From Candidatus Hydrogenedentota bacterium (GTDB taxonomy: Bacteria > Hydrogenedentota > Hydrogenedentia > Hydrogenedentales > SLHB01): DNA of 33,143 nt. Shown here piece by piece: positions 1 to 6,662 of this stretch. Each line of letters opens with the position of its first letter. Positions within the stretch are counted from its first letter, which is position 1. The notes under the pieces were generated by a model, which made no database searches, was not told the DNA's origin, and worked only from the letters and a program-made list of their open reading frames with translations. The position numbers and the translations under genes are program-made. The DNA lies in the NCBI GenBank assembly GCA_035416745.1, contig DAOLNV010000066.1, positions 1 through 33,143 of the forward strand. The letters are read 5' to 3'.

Positions 1-31
1 TCACGGATTGGTCGCCGGAGCGGAGATTCAT
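1..31 (-). CDS. Possible start of the next element gene, cut by the window edge
   Basis: An ATG at 31-29 on the minus strand follows a purine-rich stretch (GGAAAGG) and stays open to the window edge for ten codons. It sits about 50 bases after the stop of the preceding gene in the same direction. Too little is present to assign a family. A large terminase subunit would fit the context, but that is a guess. Confidence 0.25.
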   Translation of the reverse strand, partial: MNLRSGDQSV

Positions 32-82
32 TGGACCTTTCCGTGATGCTTTTGCGAGCGATTGGTAGGTAGATGTAGGCAG

Positions 83-550
83 TTATTCGGTTTTTTCGCC
101 GTTTCCCGCGCGCAATAGCTCCGCGGCGCGTTCTTTGACCTTTCGGATGGCCTCGTTGTCGAAGACAGGGCTGGGTTGGTTGGCGGGTCTGTCCGGCTGG
201 GTGCGTTTGGCGAGGGCGCCGGTGGGGTCGCGGTCGAAGATTTCTTCGATGATGCGGAGTTTGGTCGTTGGAGGCGTTTCGGGGTCGGCGAGCATCTTCT
301 CCATGGCGTCGAGTGCGGCGTCCAAGAGTTCGTCGAAGTCGAGGAGCTCCAGCGGGAGCCTCTTCGCGAGCTGTTGGGCCCGTTCAACCGCCGCGAACGC
401 CTCTGACTCCAGTATGCCGGCAATCTGGCCTTCTGTGAGCCCCGTGACGCTCGCGATTTGGTCGGGGCGGAGTCCGAGCGCTCGCGCCCGGGCAATGGCG
501 CTTAGAAAAGCCTGAGAAGGCTTTTGGGGCAGCACTTGGTAGTTCGCCAC
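83..550 (-). CDS. Hypothetical phage-related protein, possible small terminase-like subunit
   Basis: The 155-residue protein starts with GTG at 550, three bases after the stop of the preceding HTH gene, so the two are probably co-transcribed. Residues about 20-55 (GLRPDQIASVTGLTEGQI and following) look like a helix-turn-helix. A long acidic helical stretch follows, then the pattern of a basic C-terminal helix (about residues 135-150). Small terminase subunits and terminase-associated HTH proteins often have a DNA-binding N-terminus and a helical oligomerisation region, and this protein is the right size. No catalytic motif is visible. The assignment rests on shape and context and could be wrong. 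A generic element-encoded regulator is the main alternative. Confidence 0.6.
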   Translation of the reverse strand: MANYQVLPQKPSQAFLSAIARARALGLRPDQIASVTGLTEGQIAGILESEAFAAVERAQQLAKRLPLELLDFDELLDAALDAMEKMLADPETPPTTKLRIIEEIFDRDPTGALAKRTQPDRPANQPSPVFDNEAIRKVKERAAELLRAGNGEKTE

Positions 551-553
551 GTC

Positions 554-829
554 CTATTTCCTCATGATGCCAGGCACAATGCGCGCGAACGGCAGCCAGG
601 CCCCTGCCTTCGCAACCATGCGGTCCATTTCGCCGTGCAGTCGTGCCCGGCACTCCCTGCCCAGGCGGCTGTTCAGCACCCTGGAAACCGTGGTGCGGTG
701 GACGCCCATTTCGGAGGCGATCTTACCAACCCGCTGCCCGGCCACAGCCCTGCGAATCATCTCGAGATGCTGGTCCGTGAGATGCTTCAGTTGCCGTGAG
801 TTTTTGTCTGTATCTGGCACACGTCCCAC
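554..829 (-). CDS. Small helix-turn-helix DNA-binding protein
   Basis: This 91-residue protein starts with GTG at 829; AAGGAAAGGA lies somewhat far upstream. Residues about 28-52 contain a clear helix-turn-helix of the resolvase/sigma-70 region 4 type, with the segment VGKIASEMGVHRTTVSRVLN. The rest is basic and helical. Such short HTH proteins in phage elements are often terminase-associated or regulatory. It lies directly upstream of the 155-residue gene with a three-base gap. The 276-base gap before it separates it from the primase gene, so it may have its own promoter. Its DNA-binding nature is well supported, its job is not. Confidence 0.65.
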   Translation of the reverse strand: MGRVPDTDKNSRQLKHLTDQHLEMIRRAVAGQRVGKIASEMGVHRTTVSRVLNSRLGRECRARLHGEMDRMVAKAGAWLPFARIVPGIMRK

Positions 830-1105
830 GATTGTCTGTTTCCTTTCCTTATCTCGGCATCACACCGGCATGCTGCAAAAGGCTTCTATCTGATACCAAA
901 AGGCGGTGTTTCAGCCCTATATACAAGCTACCCCCTCGCGCGAAGGGCAAGGCGGACTCTCGCAAGGAGAAAAAGAGGATCTGAACATGTGCCTCTGTTC
1001 GTCCGCACGTGTCTATGGCACGCCCCCGTTCCGGCTCGATCTTCTATGACAGAACTGACAAAACTCACTAGCCACCGGTGCACACACAGGGTTCTGTCAG
1101 TTTTG
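830..1105. other. Non-coding gap between primase and HTH genes
   Basis: No convincing gene is present. The gap holds the paired TGACARAAC repeats at 1047-1108, described separately. AT-rich patches around 896-930 could contain a minus-strand promoter for the two downstream genes, but no hexamer pair with good spacing was found. Confidence 0.5.
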
Positions 1106-1108
1106 TCA
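1047..1108. repeat. Inverted pair of tandem TGACARAAC repeats
   Basis: TGACAGAAC and TGACAAAAC stand in tandem at 1047-1064. The inverse, GTTCTGTCA then GTTTTGTCA, stands at 1091-1108 and overlaps the stop codon of the TOPRIM-DUF3987 gene. The arms can form an 18-position stem with one mismatch and one G-U pair around a 27-base loop. No T-tract follows, so a binding site or RNA structure is more likely than a simple terminator. The same tandem motif recurs at 4937-4954 after the integrase gene. Confidence 0.7.
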
Positions 1109-3244
1109 TGGTTTTTCTGACACTTGAAATACATCCGGATTCACCTCGTATTTTTCGCTGGGGCGACCTCCGGCGGGCTTTTTCGCCTCATTGATTTGGC
1201 GGATATAGTGCCGGTCCGCCAGAATGGCGAGAGGTTCATCAATTTCCTCGCTCTTCTTGAAGGTGCATTGAAGAGCGCGTTGGACATCGCGTTTGGAGAA
1301 GGACGCGCACTTTTCCCTGCGAATCCACCCCAGGATAGACCGCGCATCGTCGCGCGTACGGTCAGCGCCCATCTCGTCGAAGGCGATCAGGGCATGTTTG
1401 CAGAACACCCGCGCCAGTTCGGTTGCCGCCTCCATCTCCTCCAACGAGATGAGGTGGTTGCGCTCATTTTCGAATGCGTAGCGGGTCACATGGAAAATGG
1501 CCGCTATACGACCAGCGGCACCCGGCAGTTTACCTGCCCAGTCACGAAGGTGTTCGTATTTCCCACCGTCCGCCATTTCCTTTTCGAGCTCCGCAGATAA
1601 GTCCTTCCAACGGTCATAGGCTTCAGGGGCAAGACTTAGTATGTGAGGAGACTCCGTTCCGTTGCCGCTTGCTCTACCCTTCCGATTAAGTAGGGCGACA
1701 ATGATTGTGGCGTACCTCTGGACAACGCGGTCCGGCACGGGCGGCTTGTCGCCAGTGCGAAAGCCCAGGTTGTGGTCTGGCATCGTGTAGAGGAAGCGCG
1801 CCAGTAGTCCACGGCCCCGGAATTCTGACTTGTTTGCAAGCGCGTGGATTACCACCGGCTGCGGCATCAACGCAACGGACAAGGCGGGCTTGTCTATTGA
1901 GACCGATGGCCGCGAGCCTCGGTCCACGCGAACAGGAGTGCCCGAGTGACCTTGCAGGAACAGGTCAAGATTCGGAATTCCATTGGCGTAGCGGCCACCG
2001 ATGGTTTCAAGAATGCCTGCTTCATCGCACAGCAATGCCATACGACCTTCCTGCTGCGCCATGAGCGTCCCGAGATGCTCGGGAGTGATATCACTTGCCC
2101 ATACACGTGGCACAATGGGTATCAATGGAAGGCTTGCCTCAAGCTCTTCGATTTGCTTTTGGATGTTCTGGGGATTCTCGTTTGCCGGCTCGGCCGCTTT
2201 TCCGCGAAGCTTCTTGATCCTTGCGAGGATTGTCTCGGTCTCGGATTCAAGTCTCTTGATTTCCGGTTCGATGCGTTCCCGCTGCGACCGTTCCCACGTA
2301 ATCAGGGGGGTGACGGCACTGGAATGAACTGCACTTTTCCGGGAACCGGAGGGCAGAGCGCAACTAGTCCAGAGGCAAAGCGGCTCATAGTAGCCATCCT
2401 TGATTTTCACCGCATACTTACCTTGAACGCATGTTGCGAGAATCGCCAACACAACACACGCAGCCAGTTCAACGGGAGTCTCAGTGGCCTCGGATAGTGA
2501 GTTAACGTATTCCTCGATATCGGCTGGGAAGGCACCGGCTGGCCAAGGTGGTGGTTCGTATGGTCGCAACGGAATTGGCTGCGGCCACGCGTCATTCCCC
2601 AACCAGTCGGGGGGAATGGACTGAGACTGCCTTGTCAGTTCCTCAAGCAATTCATCCAAGAGGTCATCGCCAGGCTCTCGAGGTATTGGCTCGAACCCGT
2701 CCCAACCCGGAACCCGAGACATAAGCCAATCGACCACGTCCCCCTTTTCGGGAAGGTCAGGAAACTCGCATAAGCGCACTTTCCGGGAACCTGGCAGACC
2801 ATTCAGAATGCTGGCAACACTTCGCGCATAATGGAGACCAGCTTCGTCGTTGTCCAAAGGGATATACACCTCCGAGAACCGCGCTAGGGGAGTCCAATCG
2901 GCGTTATGAGCGGAAGTGCTTCCACAAGGCGAAGTCACCGCTGCCAAGCCGAGACTGTGTAACGCTGCGGCACATTTCTCTCCCTCCACCACGAAGACAC
3001 TGTCACCCCGCAGAGTATGGAGCCCGAAGAGCCGACGCGGAGCAGGTTCCGCGCCGGACTTCCAGCCGGCACCATCTCTGCGAAAATACGGGATGACGGA
3101 CTTGCCGCCTTCTGCATCATCATATCGCGCGACGTAGCCGAAGACCTGTCCATTTTCGTCCTGGTACGGCCAGAGGTATCTCAGGGAGCGCCCGCCCATG
3201 TCTGTTGCGACACCGGTCGGGATGTTCATTTGGCTTGCGGTCAT
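1106..3244 (-). CDS. TOPRIM and DUF3987 (YfjI-like) primase/helicase-type replication protein
   Basis: The start is the ATG at 3244-3242, which overlaps the stop of the CHC2 gene as ATGA and implies translational coupling. The 712-residue product has a TOPRIM domain (about 80-150) with the Glu motif VEGEK at 86-90 and an acidic LDNDEAG at 130-136. A DUF3987 ATPase-like region follows from about 240 to 610. It contains a P-loop-like LPSGSRKS, an acidic MALLCDEAG and an arginine segment GLLARF. The C-terminal 90 residues look like a winged helix. Known TOPRIM/DUF3987 proteins serve replication of phages and islands. Here the zinc-binding module that primases normally carry in the same chain is encoded by the preceding gene. 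The P-loop has GSRKS rather than GxGKS, so ATPase activity is uncertain. Confidence 0.85.
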   Translation of the reverse strand: MTASQMNIPTGVATDMGGRSLRYLWPYQDENGQVFGYVARYDDAEGGKSVIPYFRRDGAGWKSGAEPAPRRLFGLHTLRGDSVFVVEGEKCAAALHSLGLAAVTSPCGSTSAHNADWTPLARFSEVYIPLDNDEAGLHYARSVASILNGLPGSRKVRLCEFPDLPEKGDVVDWLMSRVPGWDGFEPIPREPGDDLLDELLEELTRQSQSIPPDWLGNDAWPQPIPLRPYEPPPWPAGAFPADIEEYVNSLSEATETPVELAACVVLAILATCVQGKYAVKIKDGYYEPLCLWTSCALPSGSRKSAVHSSAVTPLITWERSQRERIEPEIKRLESETETILARIKKLRGKAAEPANENPQNIQKQIEELEASLPLIPIVPRVWASDITPEHLGTLMAQQEGRMALLCDEAGILETIGGRYANGIPNLDLFLQGHSGTPVRVDRGSRPSVSIDKPALSVALMPQPVVIHALANKSEFRGRGLLARFLYTMPDHNLGFRTGDKPPVPDRVVQRYATIIVALLNRKGRASGNGTESPHILSLAPEAYDRWKDLSAELEKEMADGGKYEHLRDWAGKLPGAAGRIAAIFHVTRYAFENERNHLISLEEMEAATELARVFCKHALIAFDEMGADRTRDDARSILGWIRREKCASFSKRDVQRALQCTFKKSEEIDEPLAILADRHYIRQINEAKKPAGGRPSEKYEVNPDVFQVSEKP

Positions 3245-3540
3245 GGCGCCACACCCCACATGTTCTTGAGGGCCTTGAGGGCCTCGCAAAAGGTTAGTTT
3301 ATCGCGACGTTGCAGGAAGTCGATGACATCGCCGCCCCTCGCGCCGCAAGCGAAGCACTTGAAGGCACCGGTGTTGAGGTTCACTCGAAAGTTCCCGGTG
3401 CGGCGGTCGTCATGAAATGGGCAAAGTCCGCCGCTTACCCAACCGGCGTCACGTTTGGGGGGCGGCAGGCAGGGAAGCTGTTCCCGATAGAACTCCTGCG
3501 GAGACACACACTCCTTTATTCTTTTTGCCTGGTTACGCAT
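3241..3540 (-). CDS. CHC2-type zinc-finger primase module
   Basis: This is a 99-residue protein. The ATG at 3540-3538 is preceded by a strong GGAGG that lies inside the end of the upstream HTH gene, and the two genes overlap by eight bases. Zinc ligands are visible as C40-P-F-H43 and C62-F-A-C65, with the typical ending GGDVIDFLQ after the second pair. This is the DNA-binding module of DnaG-type primases, which contacts the template and helps choose initiation sites. It stands alone and is coupled to the following TOPRIM protein, so the two probably act as a split primase. Confidence 0.88.
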   Translation of the reverse strand: MRNQAKRIKECVSPQEFYREQLPCLPPPKRDAGWVSGGLCPFHDDRRTGNFRVNLNTGAFKCFACGARGGDVIDFLQRRDKLTFCEALKALKNMWGVAP

Positions 3541-3754
3541 GTTCGCCTCCTTTCGGACTCTGGCGATAGGCTTCCAACCAGGCATCGAGATCCTCGACCC
3601 GGTACCTCACCATTCGTCCAACCTTGTAGAATGGGGGTGTTGGTGTTCTTCCGGGCAGGTGGCCGTAGATGCGACCCTGCGCAAGAAAACTGCGCGAAAC
3701 ACTCAGATACCTGCAGGCCTCTCTTTCTGTGAGCGCTTTCACTTGTACTTTCAT
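3533..3754 (-). CDS. AlpA/excisionase-family helix-turn-helix protein
   Basis: The 73-residue frame begins at an ATG (3754-3752) preceded by GAGGTGA at good spacing. The core matches the MerR-like HTH_17 excisionase fold. It has LTEREACRYLSVSRSFLAQ, followed by a wing with PFYKVGRMVRYRVEDLDAWLE. Proteins of this kind act as excisionases (Xis, AlpA) or as regulators of integrase and replication genes. It is the first gene of a tight unit with CHC2 and TOPRIM-DUF3987. The iteron array lies about 95 bases upstream of it, so it could bind there. Which role it plays cannot be read from sequence. Confidence 0.85.
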   Translation of the reverse strand: MKVQVKALTEREACRYLSVSRSFLAQGRIYGHLPGRTPTPPFYKVGRMVRYRVEDLDAWLEAYRQSPKGGEHA

Positions 3755-3847
3755 CTCAATCACCTCAAGTTTACTGTTGTGGGCCAGGGGCCCTCTTAAT
3801 TCACAGTAATTGTCTGCGATTGGCTGATGAAAACAGGCATAGTGGAG

Positions 3848-3891
3848 GCAACGCTGAAGCAACGTCAGGGCAACGTCAAAGCAACGTCAGG
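3848..3891. repeat. Four tandem 11-bp iterons (GCAACGTCARR)
   Basis: Four directly repeated 11-bp units run without gaps at 3848-3858, 3859-3869, 3870-3880 and 3881-3891. They read GCAACGCTGAA, GCAACGTCAGG, GCAACGTCAAA and GCAACGTCAGG. One helical turn per unit places all copies on one face of the DNA. The array lies just after the 284-residue gene and before the HTH-CHC2-TOPRIM unit. Iterons next to replication genes usually mark a replication origin or an operator. Which applies here is inference. Confidence 0.8.
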
Positions 3892-3895
3892 CCAG

Positions 3896-4750
3896 TTAAT
3901 CGCGCCTGTTCGGCTGGCGGAAAGTCTCGTTCTTTCGGAGGAAATACCCAATGCCTGGGCGATTGACAATGTCGTAACCTTTTCCCCGAAGAGACTTTAT
4001 GAGGTGATTCTTGATCGACGTTTCAAGCAGCACTTGACAAGTTCTTTCAAGTACCGCATCGGCAATCTGTTTCGCAGTTCTTCCCTCGTTCTCAGGAAGA
4101 GCGAGAAGGGTGTCAAGCACCAAACGCTCCTTCCTTGTTAGGAGTGCCTTTCCTCGGTCGGTAGCTCGGGAAAGGTCATCTTGGGCGGGCGGTTGATTGT
4201 CTTGCGCGCCCAAATCACATTCTTGGGAATGATTCGCGCCGGTGACGTTGTTGTAAACGTCTTCGGGTATCCGGTGACGATAACCAGCTCTCTCAGCCCA
4301 GGCAAGAAAGTCGTTGGGACGAATATAGGGTTTCTCAAGGACCAGCTCATATCTGCTGTCGGCAATAGCTTCTTCAACGTATCGTCGTACGTTTATATAG
4401 TAGCCTAGCTTCCAAAGATATGTCTCAAAAAGGGGGAAATTGTGCTGTGGTCTTACTAATCTCAGAAAGTACATACATAGAAACTCTAACCCCTCATCCT
4501 TATCGTCTGTGTCGAGCAGCAGGAAACATGCTTGCCAGAGCCCCCAGGTCTTTGCCGTGGGCGATAGGTTCTCGCGAAAGTACTCTATCTTCATCTGCTC
4601 ACTTCTTTGTTGAGGTGTAAGTTGCTCCTCCTCCCAAATGATTTTCAGCATTTCGAGTTCATACTTCAGTTGTTCTTCAGAGAACTCTGGATACTCCTCA
4701 GCAAGCATTTCCAGAATTTCGTTATCATCCATGAGACATTCGTATTCCAT
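3896..4750 (-). CDS. Hypothetical element protein with C-terminal OmpR-like winged helix
   Basis: The ATG at 4750-4748 follows AGGTGG at seven bases and gives 284 residues. A longer frame begins at 4831 but lacks this signal. The N-terminal half is acidic and helical, with no recognised domain. A middle segment (about 140-165) contains RPNDFLAWAERAGYRHRIP, a pattern seen in many phage-type hypothetical proteins. Residues about 203-272 look like an OmpR/PhoB winged helix, with LTRKERLVLDTL, IKNHLIKSLRGKGYDI and the GIGYFL hairpin. It could be a regulator or a replication initiator that binds the iterons at its own 3' end. No receiver domain is present. Confidence 0.7.
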   Translation of the reverse strand: MEYECLMDDNEILEMLAEEYPEFSEEQLKYELEMLKIIWEEEQLTPQQRSEQMKIEYFRENLSPTAKTWGLWQACFLLLDTDDKDEGLEFLCMYFLRLVRPQHNFPLFETYLWKLGYYINVRRYVEEAIADSRYELVLEKPYIRPNDFLAWAERAGYRHRIPEDVYNNVTGANHSQECDLGAQDNQPPAQDDLSRATDRGKALLTRKERLVLDTLLALPENEGRTAKQIADAVLERTCQVLLETSIKNHLIKSLRGKGYDIVNRPGIGYFLRKNETFRQPNRRD

Positions 4751-4840
4751 AATAGCCACCTGCCTTCCCATCACGTCCAGAACTGCAAAAGATAGACCAA
4801 TACACGAAAGTACTGGTATGAACGTTAACAAAGGATCCTG

Positions 4841-4918
4841 ATTTTGTCCAGACCAATTGGGAAGGGGAACATGAGGTCGTCTCGCAATATGATGACATTT
4901 TGTCTAGACCGGTTGGGA
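4841..4918. repeat. Pair of 22-bp direct repeats upstream of the winged-helix gene
   Basis: The segments 4841-4862 and 4897-4918 agree at 19 of 22 positions and begin 56 bases apart. Both contain ATTTTGTC, then AGACC, then TTGGGA. They lie between the integrase stop and the start of the 284-residue gene, in that gene's promoter region, and are likely operator or binding sites. Confidence 0.65.
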
Positions 4919-4936
4919 TGTGGGTTCACAGGGATG

Positions 4937-4954
4937 GTTTTGTCGGTTTTGTCA
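4937..4954. repeat. Tandem GTTTTGTCR motif downstream of integrase
   Basis: GTTTTGTCG (4937-4945) is followed directly by GTTTTGTCA (4946-4954). This is the reverse complement of the TGACARAAC motif found four times at 1047-1108. A CACAGGG sequence lies just before it at both places. It sits about 25 bases past the integrase stop codon. Confidence 0.6.
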
Positions 4955-4980
4955 TGCGTTCGGGAGACAAGAATGAGGAA

Positions 4981-6249
4981 TCACGCTTCCATGGGTTTCG
5001 TGAATGGCACGATATTGTCTGTCCGCTTCGGTGCTTTGAACTCCGCAAGTTTGGCAGACGTGCGGGCTGGGCAGAGGTGCGCGTATTTTTCGGTGACCGT
5101 GACGCTGCTGTGCCCCATTAGCTTGCAGATCTCGTACAAGTCCACCCCTGCCATGGCAAGCTGGCTGGCGAAGTCGTGTCGACAGTCATGGAACCGGAAG
5201 TTCTTGATCTGAGCCTTCTTTATCAATGTTTTCCAGGATTTCTGGACTGTCGTAAAGGGACTGCCGTCGTCGCCAGGGAACACGAATTCACCCGGAGTCT
5301 GGCGGCGCCATGCCTTCAGGACCTCATACGAATCCCCGAGCATCTCCACGTATCGTTCCCGTTTGCTCTTGGACACTTCACGGCGCACCGTCACAATCTC
5401 GGCCTCGAAGTCGACCTCAGACCACCTCAGTGAAAACAGCTCACTTCTTCGGAGCCCCGTGGCCAAGGCCACTATAACCAGCGGTTTCATATAGTCGGCA
5501 TATTCAACCGCTCGTAGATCCGGAAGCTCGGCGTAGCCTCTCTCACGCCGCCAGGCATTCCCCGAATCCCGTTGCTCGCGCAGTTCTTCCTCCCTCTCAT
5601 CCAGCGCGGCCATAAGCCGCACGCGCTCTTCCTGGCTCAAGTAGCGAATAATGGGCTGGGAGTCGATCTCGGGGAGTTTCTCCATGTCTCTCAGGGGATG
5701 AAACGGGATAACGCCGTCTTTCAACGCTCGCGTCAAGACTGACCTTAGGGCCGCAACGCGGCGGTTGATGCTGGTCCTCTTGGCGCCTCTCTTGATCTCG
5801 CGGTATCGCCACTTCTCAATTTCCGCCCGCTCGATCGCGCCGATGGGAGAGTTCAGGAAGGATGCAAAATACTTCTCCACCATGTAGATCGTCTGCTCAC
5901 CCGTCTTCCTGTGGGCACTAACCCATAAACGGTAGTGATCATCCAGGTAACTCTTCAGTGTGTGAACACGCAGTTGCCGCCGGTGTTCCGCGAGGTCTTT
6001 TCCGAGTGTCCTGTTCGCGAGGAATTCCTTGGCTTTTTTCCTCGCCTGCCCAAGCGTGATGAGTTCTGCTGAGCCGACATTATAGGTTGCTTTCTTGCCA
6101 TCCAGCTTCCGGTACTCGACGTAATAACACCGATAACCCGACGGCTGAATTCGAAGATGAAAGCCTGGGACGGTTGTGTCGAAAACCTTCAGGGGCTTCT
6201 CTTCGGGTTGGAGTTTTTCGATTACTTTGTTGTTCAATTCAATTTGCAT
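4981..6249 (-). CDS. int: Tyrosine-type integrase
   Basis: The start is the ATG at 6249-6247, preceded by AAGGA at eight bases, giving 422 residues. The N-terminal 90 residues resemble the arm-DNA-binding DUF4102 domain of P4-like integrases. Residues about 95-185 form the SAM-like core-binding domain. The catalytic domain shows R267 in ATGLRRSEL, a lysine in the hairpin near 294-296, H354 and R357 in FHDCRH, H380 in LMGH and the nucleophile Y389 in TEKYAHL. The set is complete, so the enzyme should be active. It lies 160 bases from the tRNA-derived attachment site and reads away from it, the usual layout. The open frame continues upstream through the tRNA fragment, but that extension is not protein coding. 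Confidence 0.95.
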   Translation of the reverse strand: MQIELNNKVIEKLQPEEKPLKVFDTTVPGFHLRIQPSGYRCYYVEYRKLDGKKATYNVGSAELITLGQARKKAKEFLANRTLGKDLAEHRRQLRVHTLKSYLDDHYRLWVSAHRKTGEQTIYMVEKYFASFLNSPIGAIERAEIEKWRYREIKRGAKRTSINRRVAALRSVLTRALKDGVIPFHPLRDMEKLPEIDSQPIIRYLSQEERVRLMAALDEREEELREQRDSGNAWRRERGYAELPDLRAVEYADYMKPLVIVALATGLRRSELFSLRWSEVDFEAEIVTVRREVSKSKRERYVEMLGDSYEVLKAWRRQTPGEFVFPGDDGSPFTTVQKSWKTLIKKAQIKNFRFHDCRHDFASQLAMAGVDLYEICKLMGHSSVTVTEKYAHLCPARTSAKLAEFKAPKRTDNIVPFTKPMEA

Positions 6250-6287
6250 TGCCACAATCCTTGCAGTCTGTAACGCCGCCGTAACTC

Positions 6288-6346
6288 CAAACGGAGTGTA
6301 ACACGCCCCAAACGGGAACACAAGGGTGAACTCACAAAACCCTTGT
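6288..6346 (-). promoter_or_regulatory. Candidate integrase promoter with dyad and direct-repeat operators
   Basis: On the minus strand TTGTGT (6323-6318) and TACACT (6300-6295) are separated by 17 bases, about 45 bases before the integrase start. The dyad ACAAGGGT (6320-6327) and ACCCTTGT (6339-6346) overlaps the -35 box. CCAAACGG occurs at 6288-6295 and 6308-6315. These could be repressor, Xis or integrase arm sites. Confidence 0.45.
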
Positions 6347-6410
6347 AAATAAAAGGTGAAATGATGTTTTGGTGTTTTCTCGATTGTACCGAAATTCACT
6401 GCCAGACACT

Positions 6411-6455
6411 CTCGTAATGATGAGGTCGGGGGTTCGATTCCCCCCTCCAGCTCCA
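6411..6455 (+). other. Attachment site: 3' fragment of tRNA-Thr(CGT)
   Basis: The segment reads as the 3' part of a tRNA. It has the anticodon loop CTCGTAA with anticodon CGT, the 3' anticodon strand TGATG, a variable loop AGGTC, and a T arm of GGGGG-TTCGATT-CCCCC. These are followed by the acceptor strand CTCCAGC, discriminator T and encoded CCA. Bases upstream neither pair with the anticodon strand nor supply the expected GCTGGAG acceptor, so this is not a complete tRNA. It is the duplicated att core left by integration into a tRNA-Thr gene. Confidence 0.85.
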
Positions 6456-6463
6456 TGAAACGC

Positions 6464-6500
6464 AAGGACTTGCGGGATTTCCCGTGGGTCCTTTTTGTTT
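6464..6500 (+). terminator. Rho-independent terminator after the tRNA-Thr 3' end
   Basis: An 11-pair stem (6466-6476 with 6481-6491, loop ATTT, three G-T pairs) is followed by TTTTTGTTT. It starts ten bases after the tRNA CCA and is probably the original terminator of the host tRNA-Thr gene, displaced by the element. Confidence 0.8.
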
Positions 6501-6662
6501 TCGATATTGGCCGCGGAATCACGGGGCGTATCCTGAAATGCAGGGCTCGCATTGGGCGGCGCCGAAGGTGATGCCCGGCAGGCGGCGGATGTGTTACGCT
6601 TGCGCTGTGAAGCCCGCGGGTTGCGTGGCATGAGGGCGATGGGCGGTGGAAGGAGACTTCGA

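Larger units (their letters stand above)
1..6455. mobile_element. Integrated genetic element, right-hand part (prophage, satellite or island)
   Basis: Every gene from the window start to the integrase lies on the minus strand, and the base composition is visibly less GC-rich than the following host genes. The contents are an integrase, a winged-helix protein, an AlpA/Xis-like HTH, a CHC2 and TOPRIM-DUF3987 primase pair, and small terminase-like proteins. This is typical of a tRNA-integrated phage or phage satellite. The right end is defined by a tRNA-Thr 3' fragment at 6411-6455. The left end, and the intact tRNA-Thr expected there, lie outside the window. No capsid or portal genes are visible, so prophage and satellite cannot be told apart. 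Confidence 0.8.

Noticed and set aside
1047..1108. Simple rho-independent terminator after the TOPRIM-DUF3987 gene
   Set aside because: The stem overlaps the stop codon, has a 27-base loop and no T-tract, and its arms recur elsewhere as tandem motifs.
3848..3891. Short CRISPR-like array
   Set aside because: The 11-bp units are contiguous with no spacers, which fits iterons and not CRISPR.
4981..5020. Second sigma-54 promoter (TGGCACGATATTGTC)
   Set aside because: It lacks the GC at -12 and lies inside the integrase coding sequence on the wrong strand.
6340..6455. Complete tRNA gene
   Set aside because: The 5' acceptor strand, D arm and 5' anticodon strand are missing; only the 3' half is present.
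6250..6552. N-terminal extension of the integrase frame that includes a MELEGGIEPP segment
   Set aside because: It is translation of the tRNA-Thr fragment and its flank. The ATG at 6249 has a Shine-Dalgarno and fits the normal family N-terminus.
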